Assembly (NCBI RefSeq): GCF_025200925.1
Contig: NZ_CP104174.1
Location: 5,456,001-5,520,000, forward strand
DNA: 64,000 nt
Origin: Bradyrhizobium sp. CB1015
GTDB taxonomy: Bacteria; Pseudomonadota; Alphaproteobacteria; Rhizobiales; Xanthobacteraceae
Direction of reading: 5' to 3'
Below are positions 29,576-38,260 of the stretch, piece by piece. The notes under the pieces were generated by a model. It worked only from the letters and a program-made list of their open reading frames with translations, did no database searches and was not told the origin of the DNA. The translations under genes and the position numbers were made by a program. Position 1 is the stretch's first letter, and every line of letters starts with the position of its first letter.

Positions 29576-29660
29576 GAGCGTATCGACGTCATCGGTCGCC
29601 GCAGGATCATCTGCGGCGGCTGATCGACGGGCTCGTGCGTTCTGCCAACCCTAGAGCATT

Positions 29661-30335
29661 TCACATTTTGATTGAAGCGTAACCGGCGTTAGCGAAGTAG
29701 TTGGCACATTCACGAGGCTGGATGTCCTGGACGAGGTGACCGATGTGGCGCCAAGTGTCCTCGATGGTGCGCTTTTGAGCTTGCCGCATCCAATGTTTGA
29801 TCTTGGAGAAGGCCTGTTCGATCGGATTGAGGTCGGGCGAGTATGGCGGCAGGTACCAGAGCCTGGCGCCAGCCGCCTTGATCATCTGCCTGACGGCTCT
29901 CGACTTGTGGCTTCCGAGATTGTCGAGAATGACGATATCGCCCTCGCGCAGGGTCGGAAGGAGGAGGTGCTTCACGTAAGCGCGGAAGCATTGGCCGTTG
30001 ATCGGCCCATCGAAGACGCAGGGGGCGGTGAGCTGGTCGTGGCGGAGTGCGCCGAGGAATGTGAGGGTACGCCAGTGCCCGTGCGGGGCGAAGCCGCGCA
30101 GGCGTGCCCCTTTGGGGCCCCAGCCCCGCAAGGGGGCCATGTTGGTCTTGATCCAGGTCTCATCGATGAAGACGAGCCGGCCCGGATCAAGTCCGGTCTG
30201 CCAGGACCGCCAACGCTGGCGCCTACGAGAGACGTCGGCGCGAGCCTGTTCGAGCGCGAACAGTGTTTTTTTTGAACCGCAGCCCTTCCCGACGCAGGAA
30301 CAGCCAGACTGCATTGTGTGAGACCTTAACCCCAC
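29661..30335 (-). CDS. IS630 transposase, catalytic DDE frame (OrfB)
   Basis: Catalytic RNase H-like domain with the full DDE triad: VFIDETWIKTNMAPLRG (first Asp), DIVILDNLGSHKS (second Asp) and PPYSPDLNPIEQAFSKIK (Glu). The residues before TLFALEQ are probably not translated from this frame; the real product is expected to be a fusion made by a frame change on the A8 run at 30266-30273. All catalytic residues are intact, so the copy may be active if the frameshift works. Confidence 0.88.
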   Translation of the reverse strand: MGLRSHTMQSGCSCVGKGCGSKKTLFALEQARADVSRRRQRWRSWQTGLDPGRLVFIDETWIKTNMAPLRGWGPKGARLRGFAPHGHWRTLTFLGALRHDQLTAPCVFDGPINGQCFRAYVKHLLLPTLREGDIVILDNLGSHKSRAVRQMIKAAGARLWYLPPYSPDLNPIEQAFSKIKHWMRQAQKRTIEDTWRHIGHLVQDIQPRECANYFANAGYASIKM

Positions 30336-30609
30336 GGGCAGCCAGCTCCGCCTTCAGACCATGCAGCGTCAGGTGCGGCGTCTGAGTGATCCGCTCGACG
30401 ATGAAGGCGCGGTGCGGATCAAGCACAGGCTTGCGGTGACCACCCATCTTGCCAGGCGCTACCGAGCCGGTCGTTCGATAACGCTGCGACCACTTCACAA
30501 CCGACGAGACCGCAACACCAAACCGTGCCGCCACAGAACGGCAGCTCTCACCCTTGGCAACCGCGGATACCGCACGCTTACGTAAATCGTTGGAAATTGG
30601 TCGGACCAT
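30223..30609 (-). CDS. IS630 transposase, N-terminal frame (OrfA)
   Basis: DNA-binding part of the transposase, starting MVRPISNDLRKRAVSAVAKG with the helix-turn-helix VAARFGVAVSSVVKWSQRY and a second helical segment HLTLHGLKAELAARGVKVSH. The frame meets a run of eight A at 30266-30273 (minus strand) after residues RFKK. The catalytic part continues in the +1 frame. One A fewer, by transcript slippage or ribosomal shift, would fuse them as RFKK-TLF. Without it OrfA ends at 30223. Confidence 0.88.
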   Translation of the reverse strand: MVRPISNDLRKRAVSAVAKGESCRSVAARFGVAVSSVVKWSQRYRTTGSVAPGKMGGHRKPVLDPHRAFIVERITQTPHLTLHGLKAELAARGVKVSHNAVWLFLRREGLRFKKNTVRARTGSRRRLS

Positions 30610-30699
30610 GGGATGCTGGCCTCCAGCCCAGCCAGCATCTTGAATCATATTCGCCCCAGATCCGGAATCCCTTCCGATTCAATAAATTCGTGAACCGCT

Positions 30700-30882
30700 C
30701 TAGAACCAGACGCCTTGCATGCCCAGGATCACGGCAACGAGCGAGACGAACAGTCCGATCCCGGAGAACAATGTTACGCCAACGAACTCGGACGTTGAGG
30801 AACGCCTAGCCGGAACGGCAGATCTTTCAGTGAAAACGCGCGGTGATGAAATCGACGCGAAAATACGGGCCGCTTTTGTCAT
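30700..30882 (-). CDS. Small single-helix membrane protein, 60 aa, ending at the IS630 boundary
   Basis: Reads MTKAARIFASISSPRVFTER, then a single hydrophobic helix (FVGVTLFSGIGLFVSLVAVI) and a short tail LGMQGVWF. AAGGGAG lies 7 bases before the ATG at 30882, so translation is likely. Its stop TAG is built from the TA target duplication and the first base of the IS630 element; without the element the sequence would also read TAG, so the insertion left the protein unchanged but replaced the 3' untranslated region. Function unknown. Confidence 0.75.
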   Translation of the reverse strand: MTKAARIFASISSPRVFTERSAVPARRSSTSEFVGVTLFSGIGLFVSLVAVILGMQGVWF

Positions 30883-31037
30883 GACCGACTCCCTTAGATA
30901 GTGAGTCTGTCCCCTGCCCATAGCAAGGTCTTTTCAGCTTGCGCGAAGGTTCAACGCCTCGTCAATGCATCTCAAGACGGAGGAACCGGCAGGCGCAACC
31001 ACACTGCGCCGGCCGCTTCAATTTGCGCTTGATTTGA

Positions 31038-31811
31038 TCAGCCGCGATAGATCGGCGCGCCGCTCGGGGAGGCCACCGCGCCGCCGTCGACGAAGATTTC
31101 CTGCCCCTGCACATGCGCGGAATCATCGGTGGCGAGGAACAGCACCGTCTTAGCAACGTGATCCGTTTCACCGAGGCGGCCGAGCGGCGTCATCAGCCCG
31201 ATCCGCTTCTCGAACACCTTCTCGGCTTCCGGCGTCGCGGTCGCGGGCCCCCAGATCGGGGTACGGATCGCACCGGGCGCGACGACGTTGACGCGGATAC
31301 CGCGCGGCGACAGTTCTGAAGCCATGATCCGCGCCATCGCCCGCACGCCGGCCTTCGCCGCGCCATAGGCCGAGTAGCCGGGAATGCCGAGCACCGAGAT
31401 CACCGAGCCGTTGAGGATGATCGAGGCGTTGTCGTTGAGATAGGGCAACGCGGATTGAACGGTGAAGAACACGCCGGTCAGATTGGTGCTGATCACCTTC
31501 TCGAACACCTCTGGTGTCGCCGATCCCAGCGGCGTGCCGCCGGCGATGCCGGCATTGGCGAACACGATGTCGAACTTGCCGAACTTCTCCGCGCCCTGCT
31601 TGATCGCCGCTTCCGTCGCCGCGATATCCGTCGCGTCGGCTGGCAGCGCAAGCGCGTTCGGCCCGAGCTCCTTCGCAGCCGCCGCCAGCGTCTCCTTGTT
31701 GCGCCCGGTGATCACCACCTTAGCGCCTTCCGCCACGAACAGTTTTGCCGTTGCCAAGCCGATGCCGCTATTGCCGCCGGTGATCAGGGCCGTCTTGTCC
31801 TTCAGTCTCAC
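31038..31811 (-). CDS. SDR-family NAD(P)-dependent oxidoreductase
   Basis: Classical short-chain dehydrogenase. Nucleotide-binding TGGNSGIGLATAKLF, VITGRNKE (Arg favouring NADP), NAGIAGGTP, catalytic Ser in NGSVISVLG and Tyr/Lys in YSAYGAAKAG, and C-terminal GQEIFVDGGAV. It has 257 residues. The start is taken as the GTG at 31811 (coding MRLKDKTALITGG), because GGAGG lies 7 bases upstream; an ATG at 31832 would place that ribosome site inside the gene. It is divergent from an HxlR gene that probably controls it. Substrate unknown. Confidence 0.92.
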   Translation of the reverse strand: MRLKDKTALITGGNSGIGLATAKLFVAEGAKVVITGRNKETLAAAAKELGPNALALPADATDIAATEAAIKQGAEKFGKFDIVFANAGIAGGTPLGSATPEVFEKVISTNLTGVFFTVQSALPYLNDNASIILNGSVISVLGIPGYSAYGAAKAGVRAMARIMASELSPRGIRVNVVAPGAIRTPIWGPATATPEAEKVFEKRIGLMTPLGRLGETDHVAKTVLFLATDDSAHVQGQEIFVDGGAVASPSGAPIYRG

Positions 31812-31931
31812 GCTCGCCTCCAGTAGTTGCATGATGAAACTAAGTTGCCATCTAGGCCATTCGGTTTTATAATGCAACCACACAAGCGCGTGATCGGCGC
31901 TGGCCGTGCGAACGCGACAGGACGAACGAAA

Positions 31932-32399
31932 ATGGTGAAACGGACGAGCTTTGCCGGCGATGCCTGCCCGATCGCGCGGTCGCTGGATGCGCTCGGCGAC
32001 TGGTGGTCGCTCTTGATCATCCGCGAGGCGCTGTTCGGCGTCCGCCGCTTCGGCGAGTTTCAGAACAAGCTCGGAATGGCCAAGAACATTCTGGCGGCGC
32101 GGCTGCGATCGCTGGTCGACCACGGCATTCTGGAGACCGCCCCCGCCTCCGACGGCAGCGCCTATCAAGAATATGTGCTGACGCCGAAGGGCCGCGGCAC
32201 CTTCCCGATCCTGGTCGCGCTGCGGCAATGGAGCGAGGAGTTCGACGACCGCCCCGAAGAGATCGCGACCATCCTGGTCGACCGCGCAAAAGGCCGCCCG
32301 GTGAAGAAGCTCGAAATGCACGCCGAGGACGGCCGCCTGCTCAGCCCTGGCGACACCACGCTGAAGCCACGGCCGGCGCCGCGGAGGCGGTCGGCGTGA
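31932..32399 (+). CDS. HxlR-family transcriptional regulator
   Basis: Second HxlR regulator of the window. Starts MVKRTSFAGDACPIARSLDA with the conserved Cys12, then GDWWSLLIIREALFGVRRFG, KNILAARLRSLVDHGILE and YQEYVLTPKGRG. It has 155 residues. The ATG at 31932 is preferred over one at 31872 as it matches the family N-terminus. It lies 120 bases from, and divergent to, the SDR gene, the same repressor/enzyme layout as the HxlR/azoR pair 3 kb upstream. Confidence 0.92.
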   Translation: MVKRTSFAGDACPIARSLDALGDWWSLLIIREALFGVRRFGEFQNKLGMAKNILAARLRSLVDHGILETAPASDGSAYQEYVLTPKGRGTFPILVALRQWSEEFDDRPEEIATILVDRAKGRPVKKLEMHAEDGRLLSPGDTTLKPRPAPRRRSA

Positions 32400-32420
32400 T
32401 AGTCCCAAGCGGCACCGCAC

Positions 32421-32501
32421 CGTCATTGCGAGCGCAGCGAAGCAATCCAGACTGCCTCTGCGGAAAGACTCTGGATTGCTTCGCTGCGCTCGCGATGACG
32501 G
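32421..32501. repeat. Palindromic intergenic repeat (CGTCATTGCGAGCGCAGCGAAGC type)
   Basis: The arms cgtcattgcgagcgcagcgaagcaatccaga and tctggattgcttcgctgcgctcgcgatgacg are nearly perfect complements around a short loop. The same repeat is found, less complete, at 41580-41662 and 58831-58950. It follows the HxlR gene. Confidence 0.9.
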
Positions 32502-32520
32502 CGTTGATACATATCTATCA

Positions 32521-32661
32521 CCGTCACCCTGAGGTGCTCGTCCTGCAACGCAGGACGAGCCTCGAAGGGCGCCGGCCCGGCGGCGTCAGCGGGGCCGTGC
32601 ATCCTTCGAGGCTCCCGGCGCGATGCCAAGCATCGCGCCGTTCGCGCCTCAGGATGACGGG
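32521..32661. repeat. Palindromic intergenic repeat (CCGTCACCCTGAGG type)
   Basis: The outer arms ccgtcaccctgaggtg and cgcctcaggatgacgg enclose the pairs cgtcctgc/gcaggacg, cctcgaagg/ccttcgagg and ggcgcgatg/catcgcgcc. It is placed directly after another palindrome (32421-32501). It is related to the innermost unit at 28232-28365. Confidence 0.85.
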
Positions 32662-32680
32662 GTAGATAATGAGCGCGCTC

Positions 32681-32920
32681 TCACGAGAGCTTGCGCCTGG
32701 TCCGCAGCCGCAGGTGCTCGTCGGCCTCGAGCTGCGTCATCCCTAAGAGATAATGCAGCACGTCCAGCTTGTGGCGCTCGGCCAGCTTGCGTAAGGCCCC
32801 GGTCTGCTCGGCGATGAAGGCCACGGCTTCGTCCGCGCCGCCCTCCCCCGGTTCCTCGATGCGCGAGCCCCCCGGCACGCCTGACCCAGCGCGCGCCCGT
32901 TTCTTTCCTGGCCTAGTCAC
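32681..32920 (-). CDS. Small conserved hypothetical protein, 79 aa
   Basis: A basic, Gly-rich leader (MTRPGKKRARAGSGVPGG) is followed by an amphipathic helical region: DEAVAFIAEQTGALRKLAER, HKLDVLHYLLGMTQLEADEH and LRLRTRRKLS. There is no Cys, signal peptide or membrane helix. The gene is divergent from topA. I recall homologues in Bradyrhizobium in this position. Function unknown; the helical body suggests a protein-binding partner. Confidence 0.75.
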   Translation of the reverse strand: MTRPGKKRARAGSGVPGGSRIEEPGEGGADEAVAFIAEQTGALRKLAERHKLDVLHYLLGMTQLEADEHLRLRTRRKLS

Positions 32921-33147
32921 CAGACCCCACCCGAATCCATGCCCCGACAGGACATTACGCCCACATCAACCGCAACTCCAAGGTGGTATTTTGCAACTTT
33001 CTCGATATGAAACTTTTCCCATTGCGGCGGCTTTCAACACCCCACGATTTGACAGCGACCGCCTCACCACCCATGTTCGGTTCGAAACGGCCGACCCGAA
33101 TCCTTTCGTTTTCGGCCCAAGATTTTCCCGTAAGTTACTGGAACTAC

Positions 33148-35904
33148 ATGAATATCGTCATCGTGGAGTCGCCGGCGAAAGCCAAGACGATCAACAAGTA
33201 TTTGGGCTCGTCCTATGAGGTTCTGGCCTCGTTCGGCCATGTCCGCGATCTCCCGGCGAAGAACGGTTCCGTCGATCCCGACGCCAATTTCAAGATGATC
33301 TGGGAGGTCGACCCCAAGGCGGCCGGCCGGCTCAACGATATCGCCAAGTCGCTGAAGGGCGCCGAGCGCCTGATTCTCGCGACCGACCCCGATCGCGAGG
33401 GCGAGGCCATCTCCTGGCACGTGCTGGAGGTGATGAAGGAGAAGCGCGCGCTGAAGGATCAGAAGATCGAGCGCGTGGTGTTCAACGCCATCACCAAGCA
33501 GGCCGTCTCCGAGGCGATGAAGCATCCGCGCGAGATCGACGGCGCGCTGGTCGACGCCTATATGGCGCGCCGCGCCCTCGACTATCTGGTCGGCTTCACC
33601 CTCTCCCCCGTGCTGTGGCGCAAGCTGCCGGGCGCCCGCTCGGCCGGCCGTGTGCAGTCGGTGGCGCTGCGCCTCGTTTGCGACCGCGAGCTCGAGATCG
33701 AGAAGTTCGTGCCGCGCGAATATTGGTCGCTGATCGCGACCCTGCTCACCCCGCGGGGCGACGCGTTCGAGGCCCGTCTCGTCGGCGCCGACGGCAAGAA
33801 GATCCAGCGCCTCGATATCGGCACCGGCGCGGAAGCCGAAGACTTCAAGAAGGCGCTGGAACTCGCCACCTACGCGGTCACTGCGGTCGACGCAAAACCG
33901 GCCCGGCGCAATCCGCAGGCGCCCTTCACCACCTCGACGCTGCAGCAGGAAGCCAGCCGCAAATACGGCTTTGCGCCGGCGCACACCATGCGCATCGCCC
34001 AGCGCCTTTATGAGGGTATCGACATCGGCGGCGAGACCACCGGACTCATTACTTATATGCGTACCGACGGCGTGCAGATCGCCCCCGAGGCGATCACCCA
34101 GGCGCGCAAGGTGATCGGCGAGGATTACGGCAACGCCTACGTGCCGGACGTGCCGCGCCAGTACCAGGCCAAGGCCAAGAACGCCCAGGAAGCGCACGAA
34201 GCGATCCGCCCGACCGACCTCTCCCGCCGTCCCGACAGCATGAGCCGCAGGCTCGATGCCGATCAGGCCAAGCTGTACGAATTGATCTGGAAGCGAACCA
34301 TCGCCAGCCAGATGGAATCCGCCGAGCTCGAGCGTACCACCGTCGACATCGCGGCGAAGGCAGGTGGCCGCACGCTGGAGCTGCGCGCCACCGGTCAGGT
34401 CGTCAAGTTCGACGGCTTCCTCGCGCTCTACCAGGAAGGCCGCGACGACGAGGAGGACGAGGATTCCCGCCGCCTCCCCGCCATGAGCCAGGGCGAGGCC
34501 GTGAAGCGGCAGAGCCTGTCCGTCACCCAGCATTTCACCGAGCCGCCGCCGCGCTTCTCCGAGGCCTCGCTGGTCAAGCGCATGGAAGAGCTCGGCATCG
34601 GCCGTCCCTCGACCTATGCCTCGATCCTGCAGGTCCTGAAGGACCGCGGCTACGTCAAGCTGGAGAAGAAGCGCCTGCACGGCGAGGACAAGGGCCGCGT
34701 CGTGATCGCGTTCCTGGAGAGCTTCTTCAGCCGCTACGTCGAATACGATTTCACCGCCGCGCTGGAGGAGCAGCTCGACCGCATCTCCAACAACGAGATC
34801 TCCTGGCAGCAGGTGCTGAAGGATTTCTGGCGCGACTTCATCGGCGCCGTCGACGACATCAAGGATCTGCGCGTCGCGCAGGTGCTCGACGTGCTCGACG
34901 AGATGCTGGGGCCGCACATCTATCCGCCGCGCGCCGATGGCGGCGACGTCAGGCAATGCCCGAACTGCGGCACCGGACGCCTCAATCTCAAGGCCGGCAA
35001 GTTCGGCGCCTTCGTCGGCTGCTCGAACTATCCGGAGTGCCGCTACACCCGCCAGCTCGCTGCCGACGGCGAGACGACCGCCGACCGATCGCTCGGCCAG
35101 GATCCCGATACGGGTCGCGATGTCTGGGTCAAGGCCGGCCGCTTCGGCCCCTATATCCAGCTCGGCGAGCAGAAGGATTATGAGGAAGGCGAGAAGCCGA
35201 AACGCGCAGGCATCCCCAAGGGCACCTCGCCCAGCGACGTCGATCTCGAGCTCGCGCTGAAGCTCTTGTCGCTGCCGCGCGAGATCGGCAAGCATCCGGA
35301 AACCGGGCAGCCGATCACCGCCGGCCTCGGCCGCTTCGGGCCGTTCGTGAAGCACGAGAAGACCTATGCGAGCCTGGAAGCCGGCGACGAGGTGTTCGAC
35401 ATCGGCCTCAACCGCGCGGTGACGCTGATCGCCGAGAAGGTAGCCAAGGGTCCGAGCCGCCGCTTCGGCGCCGATCCCGGCAAGGCGCTCGGCGATCATC
35501 CGACGCTCGGCGCCGTTACCGTGAAGAGCGGCCGCTACGGCGCCTATGTCACGGCCGGCGGCGTCAACGCAACGATTCCGGCCGAGTTCGAGAAGGACAC
35601 GATCACGCTGCCGCAGGCGATCGCGCTGATCGACGAGCGCGCGGCCAAAGGTGGCGCAAAGGGCGGCGGCAAGGCCAAGAAGACTGCCAAGCCGGCCAAG
35701 GCAAAGAAGAGCGTAGAGAAGGCTGCGGACGGCGAGGACGCCGCACCGAAGCCGAAGAAGCCGGCTGCGAAGAAAGCCGCGGCCAAATCCAAATCCGAAT
35801 CCACCAGCAAGGCGCGCGCCGCCGTGCCGTCGACCGCAAAGACGTCGCCGACCAAGGCAGCCGCCACCAAGGCTCCGGCCAAGAAGAGTGCCGGCAAGAA
35901 TTAG
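33148..35904 (+). CDS. topA: DNA topoisomerase I
   Basis: Type IA topoisomerase that relaxes negative supercoils. The TOPRIM domain starts MNIVIVESPAKAKTINKYL and has the acidic LATDPDREGEAISWH; the active-site Tyr is in TTGLITYMRTDGVQIA. One zinc-ribbon (CPNCGTGRLNLKAGKFGAF with GCSNYPEC) is followed by three GRFGPYI/GRYGAYV-type repeats. The C-terminal ~80 residues are a Lys/Ala tail that probably binds DNA or RNA. It has 918 residues. The ATG at 33148 is chosen as the fold begins at once; in-frame codons upstream have no family similarity. rnr starts 8 bases after the stop, so they form an operon. Confidence 0.97.
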   Translation: MNIVIVESPAKAKTINKYLGSSYEVLASFGHVRDLPAKNGSVDPDANFKMIWEVDPKAAGRLNDIAKSLKGAERLILATDPDREGEAISWHVLEVMKEKRALKDQKIERVVFNAITKQAVSEAMKHPREIDGALVDAYMARRALDYLVGFTLSPVLWRKLPGARSAGRVQSVALRLVCDRELEIEKFVPREYWSLIATLLTPRGDAFEARLVGADGKKIQRLDIGTGAEAEDFKKALELATYAVTAVDAKPARRNPQAPFTTSTLQQEASRKYGFAPAHTMRIAQRLYEGIDIGGETTGLITYMRTDGVQIAPEAITQARKVIGEDYGNAYVPDVPRQYQAKAKNAQEAHEAIRPTDLSRRPDSMSRRLDADQAKLYELIWKRTIASQMESAELERTTVDIAAKAGGRTLELRATGQVVKFDGFLALYQEGRDDEEDEDSRRLPAMSQGEAVKRQSLSVTQHFTEPPPRFSEASLVKRMEELGIGRPSTYASILQVLKDRGYVKLEKKRLHGEDKGRVVIAFLESFFSRYVEYDFTAALEEQLDRISNNEISWQQVLKDFWRDFIGAVDDIKDLRVAQVLDVLDEMLGPHIYPPRADGGDVRQCPNCGTGRLNLKAGKFGAFVGCSNYPECRYTRQLAADGETTADRSLGQDPDTGRDVWVKAGRFGPYIQLGEQKDYEEGEKPKRAGIPKGTSPSDVDLELALKLLSLPREIGKHPETGQPITAGLGRFGPFVKHEKTYASLEAGDEVFDIGLNRAVTLIAEKVAKGPSRRFGADPGKALGDHPTLGAVTVKSGRYGAYVTAGGVNATIPAEFEKDTITLPQAIALIDERAAKGGAKGGGKAKKTAKPAKAKKSVEKAADGEDAAPKPKKPAAKKAAAKSKSESTSKARAAVPSTAKTSPTKAAATKAPAKKSAGKN

Positions 35905-35911
35905 AGGTTAA

Positions 35912-38260
35912 GTGAAACCAAAGAAAGACCGTGGCTTTCCCGACAGGCAAGCCATCGTCGCCTTCATCAAGGCAAATCCAGGAAAGGTCGGGACTCGCGA
36001 AATTGCGCGCGAGTTCGGCCTGAAGAACGCCGATCGCGCCGAGCTCAGGCGCATGCTGCGCGAGCTCGCCGACGACGGCATTATCAAAAAAAAGCGCCAC
36101 AAGGTCTCCGAGCCGGACGCGCTCCCGCCGACGCTGCTGGCCGACGTCACCGGCCGCGACTCCGATGGCGAGCTGATCGCCTCCCCCGCCGAATGGGACG
36201 AAGTCGAGAACGGCGAGCCGCCAAAAATCCTCATCGAGATGCCGCGCCGGCCCAAGCCCGGCACCGCGGCCGGAATAGGCGACCGCGCGCTGCTGCGCGT
36301 CGAGCGCAGCGATGATGACGAAGGTCCCGCCTATCGCGGCCGCATCATCAAGGTCATCGACAAGGCCAAGAGCCGCATCCTCGGTGTGTTCCGCAGCCTG
36401 CCCGAGGGCGGCGGGCGGCTCGTCCCCGTCGACAAGAAGTTCGCCGACCGCGAGCTGAACATCGCCAAGACCGACACCAGCGGCGCCGAGGATGGCGACC
36501 TCGTCAGCGTCGACATCGTCCGCACCCGCGGCTTTGGCCTCGCCTCCGGCCGGGTGAAAGAGAAGCTCGGCTCGGTCAAGTCGGAGAAGGCGATCAGCCT
36601 GATCGCGATCTACGCGCACGACATTCCCTTGCAGTTCTCCTCCGCTGCGGAGCGCTTGGCGGAAGCGGCAGAGCCGGCCAACCTGAAGGGGCGCGAGGAC
36701 TGGCGCGACGTCCCGCTCGTCACCATCGATCCGCCCGACGCCAAGGATCACGACGACGCGGTGCATGCCGAGCCCGATCCGGATCCCAACAACAAGGGCG
36801 GCTTCATCGTCAACGTCGCGATCGCCGACGTCAGCTTCTACGTCCGGCCTGGCACCGCGCTCGATCGCGACGCGCTCGATCGCGGCAACTCGGTCTATTT
36901 CCCCGACCGCGTCGTGCCGATGCTGCCCGAGCGCATCTCCAACAATCTCTGCTCGCTGGTGCCGGGCGAGCCGCGCGGCGCGCTCGCCGTGCGCATGGTG
37001 CTCGGCCCCGACGGCCGCAAGCGCTCGCACAGTTTTCATCGCATCCTGATGCGCTCGGCGGCCAAGCTCGCTTACGCGCAGGCGCAGGCCGCGATCGACG
37101 GCCGGCCCGACGACACCACCGGCCCCCTGCTCGATCCGATCCTGAGGCCGCTCTATGCCGCCTATGCCTGCGCCAAGCGCGCGCGTGACGAGCGCGATCC
37201 GCTCAATCTCGACCTGCCCGAGCGCAAGATCCTCTTGAAGAGCGACGGCACGGTGGATCGCGTCGTCGTCCCCGAGCGTCTCGATGCGCACAAGTTGATC
37301 GAGGAGCTCATGATCCTCGCCAACGTCGCCGCGGCCGAGATGCTGGAGAGGAAATCGCTCCCGCTGATCTACCGCGTGCACGACGAGCCGACCTTGGAGA
37401 AGGTCCACGCGCTCGCAGAATTCCTGGAGACGCTGGACGTTCCCTTCGCCAAGTCGGGCGCGCTGCGCCCCACCACGTTCAACCGCGTGCTGGCTCAGCT
37501 CGAAGGCCACGACTATTACCCGCTGGTGAGCGAGGTGGTGCTGCGCGCGCAGGCGCAGGCTGAATATTCCTCGGAGAATTACGGCCATTTCGGCCTGAAC
37601 CTGCGCCGCTATGCGCATTTCACCTCGCCGATCCGCCGCTATGCCGACCTCGTCGTCCACCGCGCGCTGGTCCGTGCGCTCGGGCTCGGCGAAGGCGCCC
37701 TGCCCGACAGCGAGACGCCGGAAACCTTAAGCGAAGTCGCCGCGCATATCTCGCTGACCGAACGGCGCGCCATGAAGGCGGAGCGCGAGACCGTCGACCG
37801 CCTGATCGCCCACCATCTCGCCGACCGCATCGGCGCCAGCTTCCAGGGCCGCGTCTCCGGCGTCACCCGCGCCGGCCTGTTCGTGAAGCTCTCCGAGACC
37901 GGCGCCGACGGCTTGATCCCGATCCGATCCCTCGGCACGGAATATTTCAACTATGACGAGGGCCGCCATGCCCTCGTCGGCACCCGCAGCGGCACCATGT
38001 ACCAGCTCGGCGACGTCGTCGACGTCCGCCTGATCGAGGCCGCTCCCATCGCTGGCGCGCTGCGTTTCGAGCTACTGTCGTCGGAGAGCGACAGCGGCCC
38101 GCGCGAGCGCAGGCCGTTGCGTCCGCAGCGCAAGTCGTCCAAGGCGCATCCCGGACGCAGCCCGGAGAGAAAACGCAAGCCGGAGAAGCAAAAGTCCGGC
38201 AAGGGGAAGAAGGCCAAAGGAAAGAACAAAGGCAAGGGCAAGAAGGGCAAGGCGTGGTGA
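35912..38260 (+). CDS. rnr: Ribonuclease R
   Basis: 3'-5' exoribonuclease of the RNB family that degrades structured RNA. An N-terminal helix-turn-helix (KVGTREIAREFGLKNADRAE) is followed by cold-shock domains, the RNB catalytic centre TIDPPDAKDHDDAVHAE with the Asp cluster, and an S1 domain (GRVSGVTRAGLFVKLSETGA). The last ~60 residues are Lys/Gly-rich. It has 782 residues. It starts with GTG at 35912, 8 bases after topA, with AGAGG directly before it. Sharing a transcript with topA is probable. Confidence 0.96.
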   Translation: MKPKKDRGFPDRQAIVAFIKANPGKVGTREIAREFGLKNADRAELRRMLRELADDGIIKKKRHKVSEPDALPPTLLADVTGRDSDGELIASPAEWDEVENGEPPKILIEMPRRPKPGTAAGIGDRALLRVERSDDDEGPAYRGRIIKVIDKAKSRILGVFRSLPEGGGRLVPVDKKFADRELNIAKTDTSGAEDGDLVSVDIVRTRGFGLASGRVKEKLGSVKSEKAISLIAIYAHDIPLQFSSAAERLAEAAEPANLKGREDWRDVPLVTIDPPDAKDHDDAVHAEPDPDPNNKGGFIVNVAIADVSFYVRPGTALDRDALDRGNSVYFPDRVVPMLPERISNNLCSLVPGEPRGALAVRMVLGPDGRKRSHSFHRILMRSAAKLAYAQAQAAIDGRPDDTTGPLLDPILRPLYAAYACAKRARDERDPLNLDLPERKILLKSDGTVDRVVVPERLDAHKLIEELMILANVAAAEMLERKSLPLIYRVHDEPTLEKVHALAEFLETLDVPFAKSGALRPTTFNRVLAQLEGHDYYPLVSEVVLRAQAQAEYSSENYGHFGLNLRRYAHFTSPIRRYADLVVHRALVRALGLGEGALPDSETPETLSEVAAHISLTERRAMKAERETVDRLIAHHLADRIGASFQGRVSGVTRAGLFVKLSETGADGLIPIRSLGTEYFNYDEGRHALVGTRSGTMYQLGDVVDVRLIEAAPIAGALRFELLSSESDSGPRERRPLRPQRKSSKAHPGRSPERKRKPEKQKSGKGKKAKGKNKGKGKKGKAW

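Larger units (their letters stand above)
29654..30700 (-). mobile_element. IS630-family insertion sequence, about 1047 bp
   Basis: The ends carry imperfect inverted repeats of about 30 bases: left GAGCATTTCACATTTTGATT (29654) and right, read inward, GAGCGGTTCACGAATTTATT. Both ends are flanked by TA (29652-29653 and 30701-30702), the target duplicated by IS630/Tc1-type elements. Inside is one transposase in two overlapping frames. It sits exactly at the end of a small membrane protein gene (30700-30882). Confidence 0.9.

Noticed and set aside
33064..35499. 811-codon open frame on the minus strand opposite topA
   Set aside because: Shadow of a GC-rich gene: the plus strand encodes topoisomerase I with all catalytic motifs; the opposite frame has no family features.
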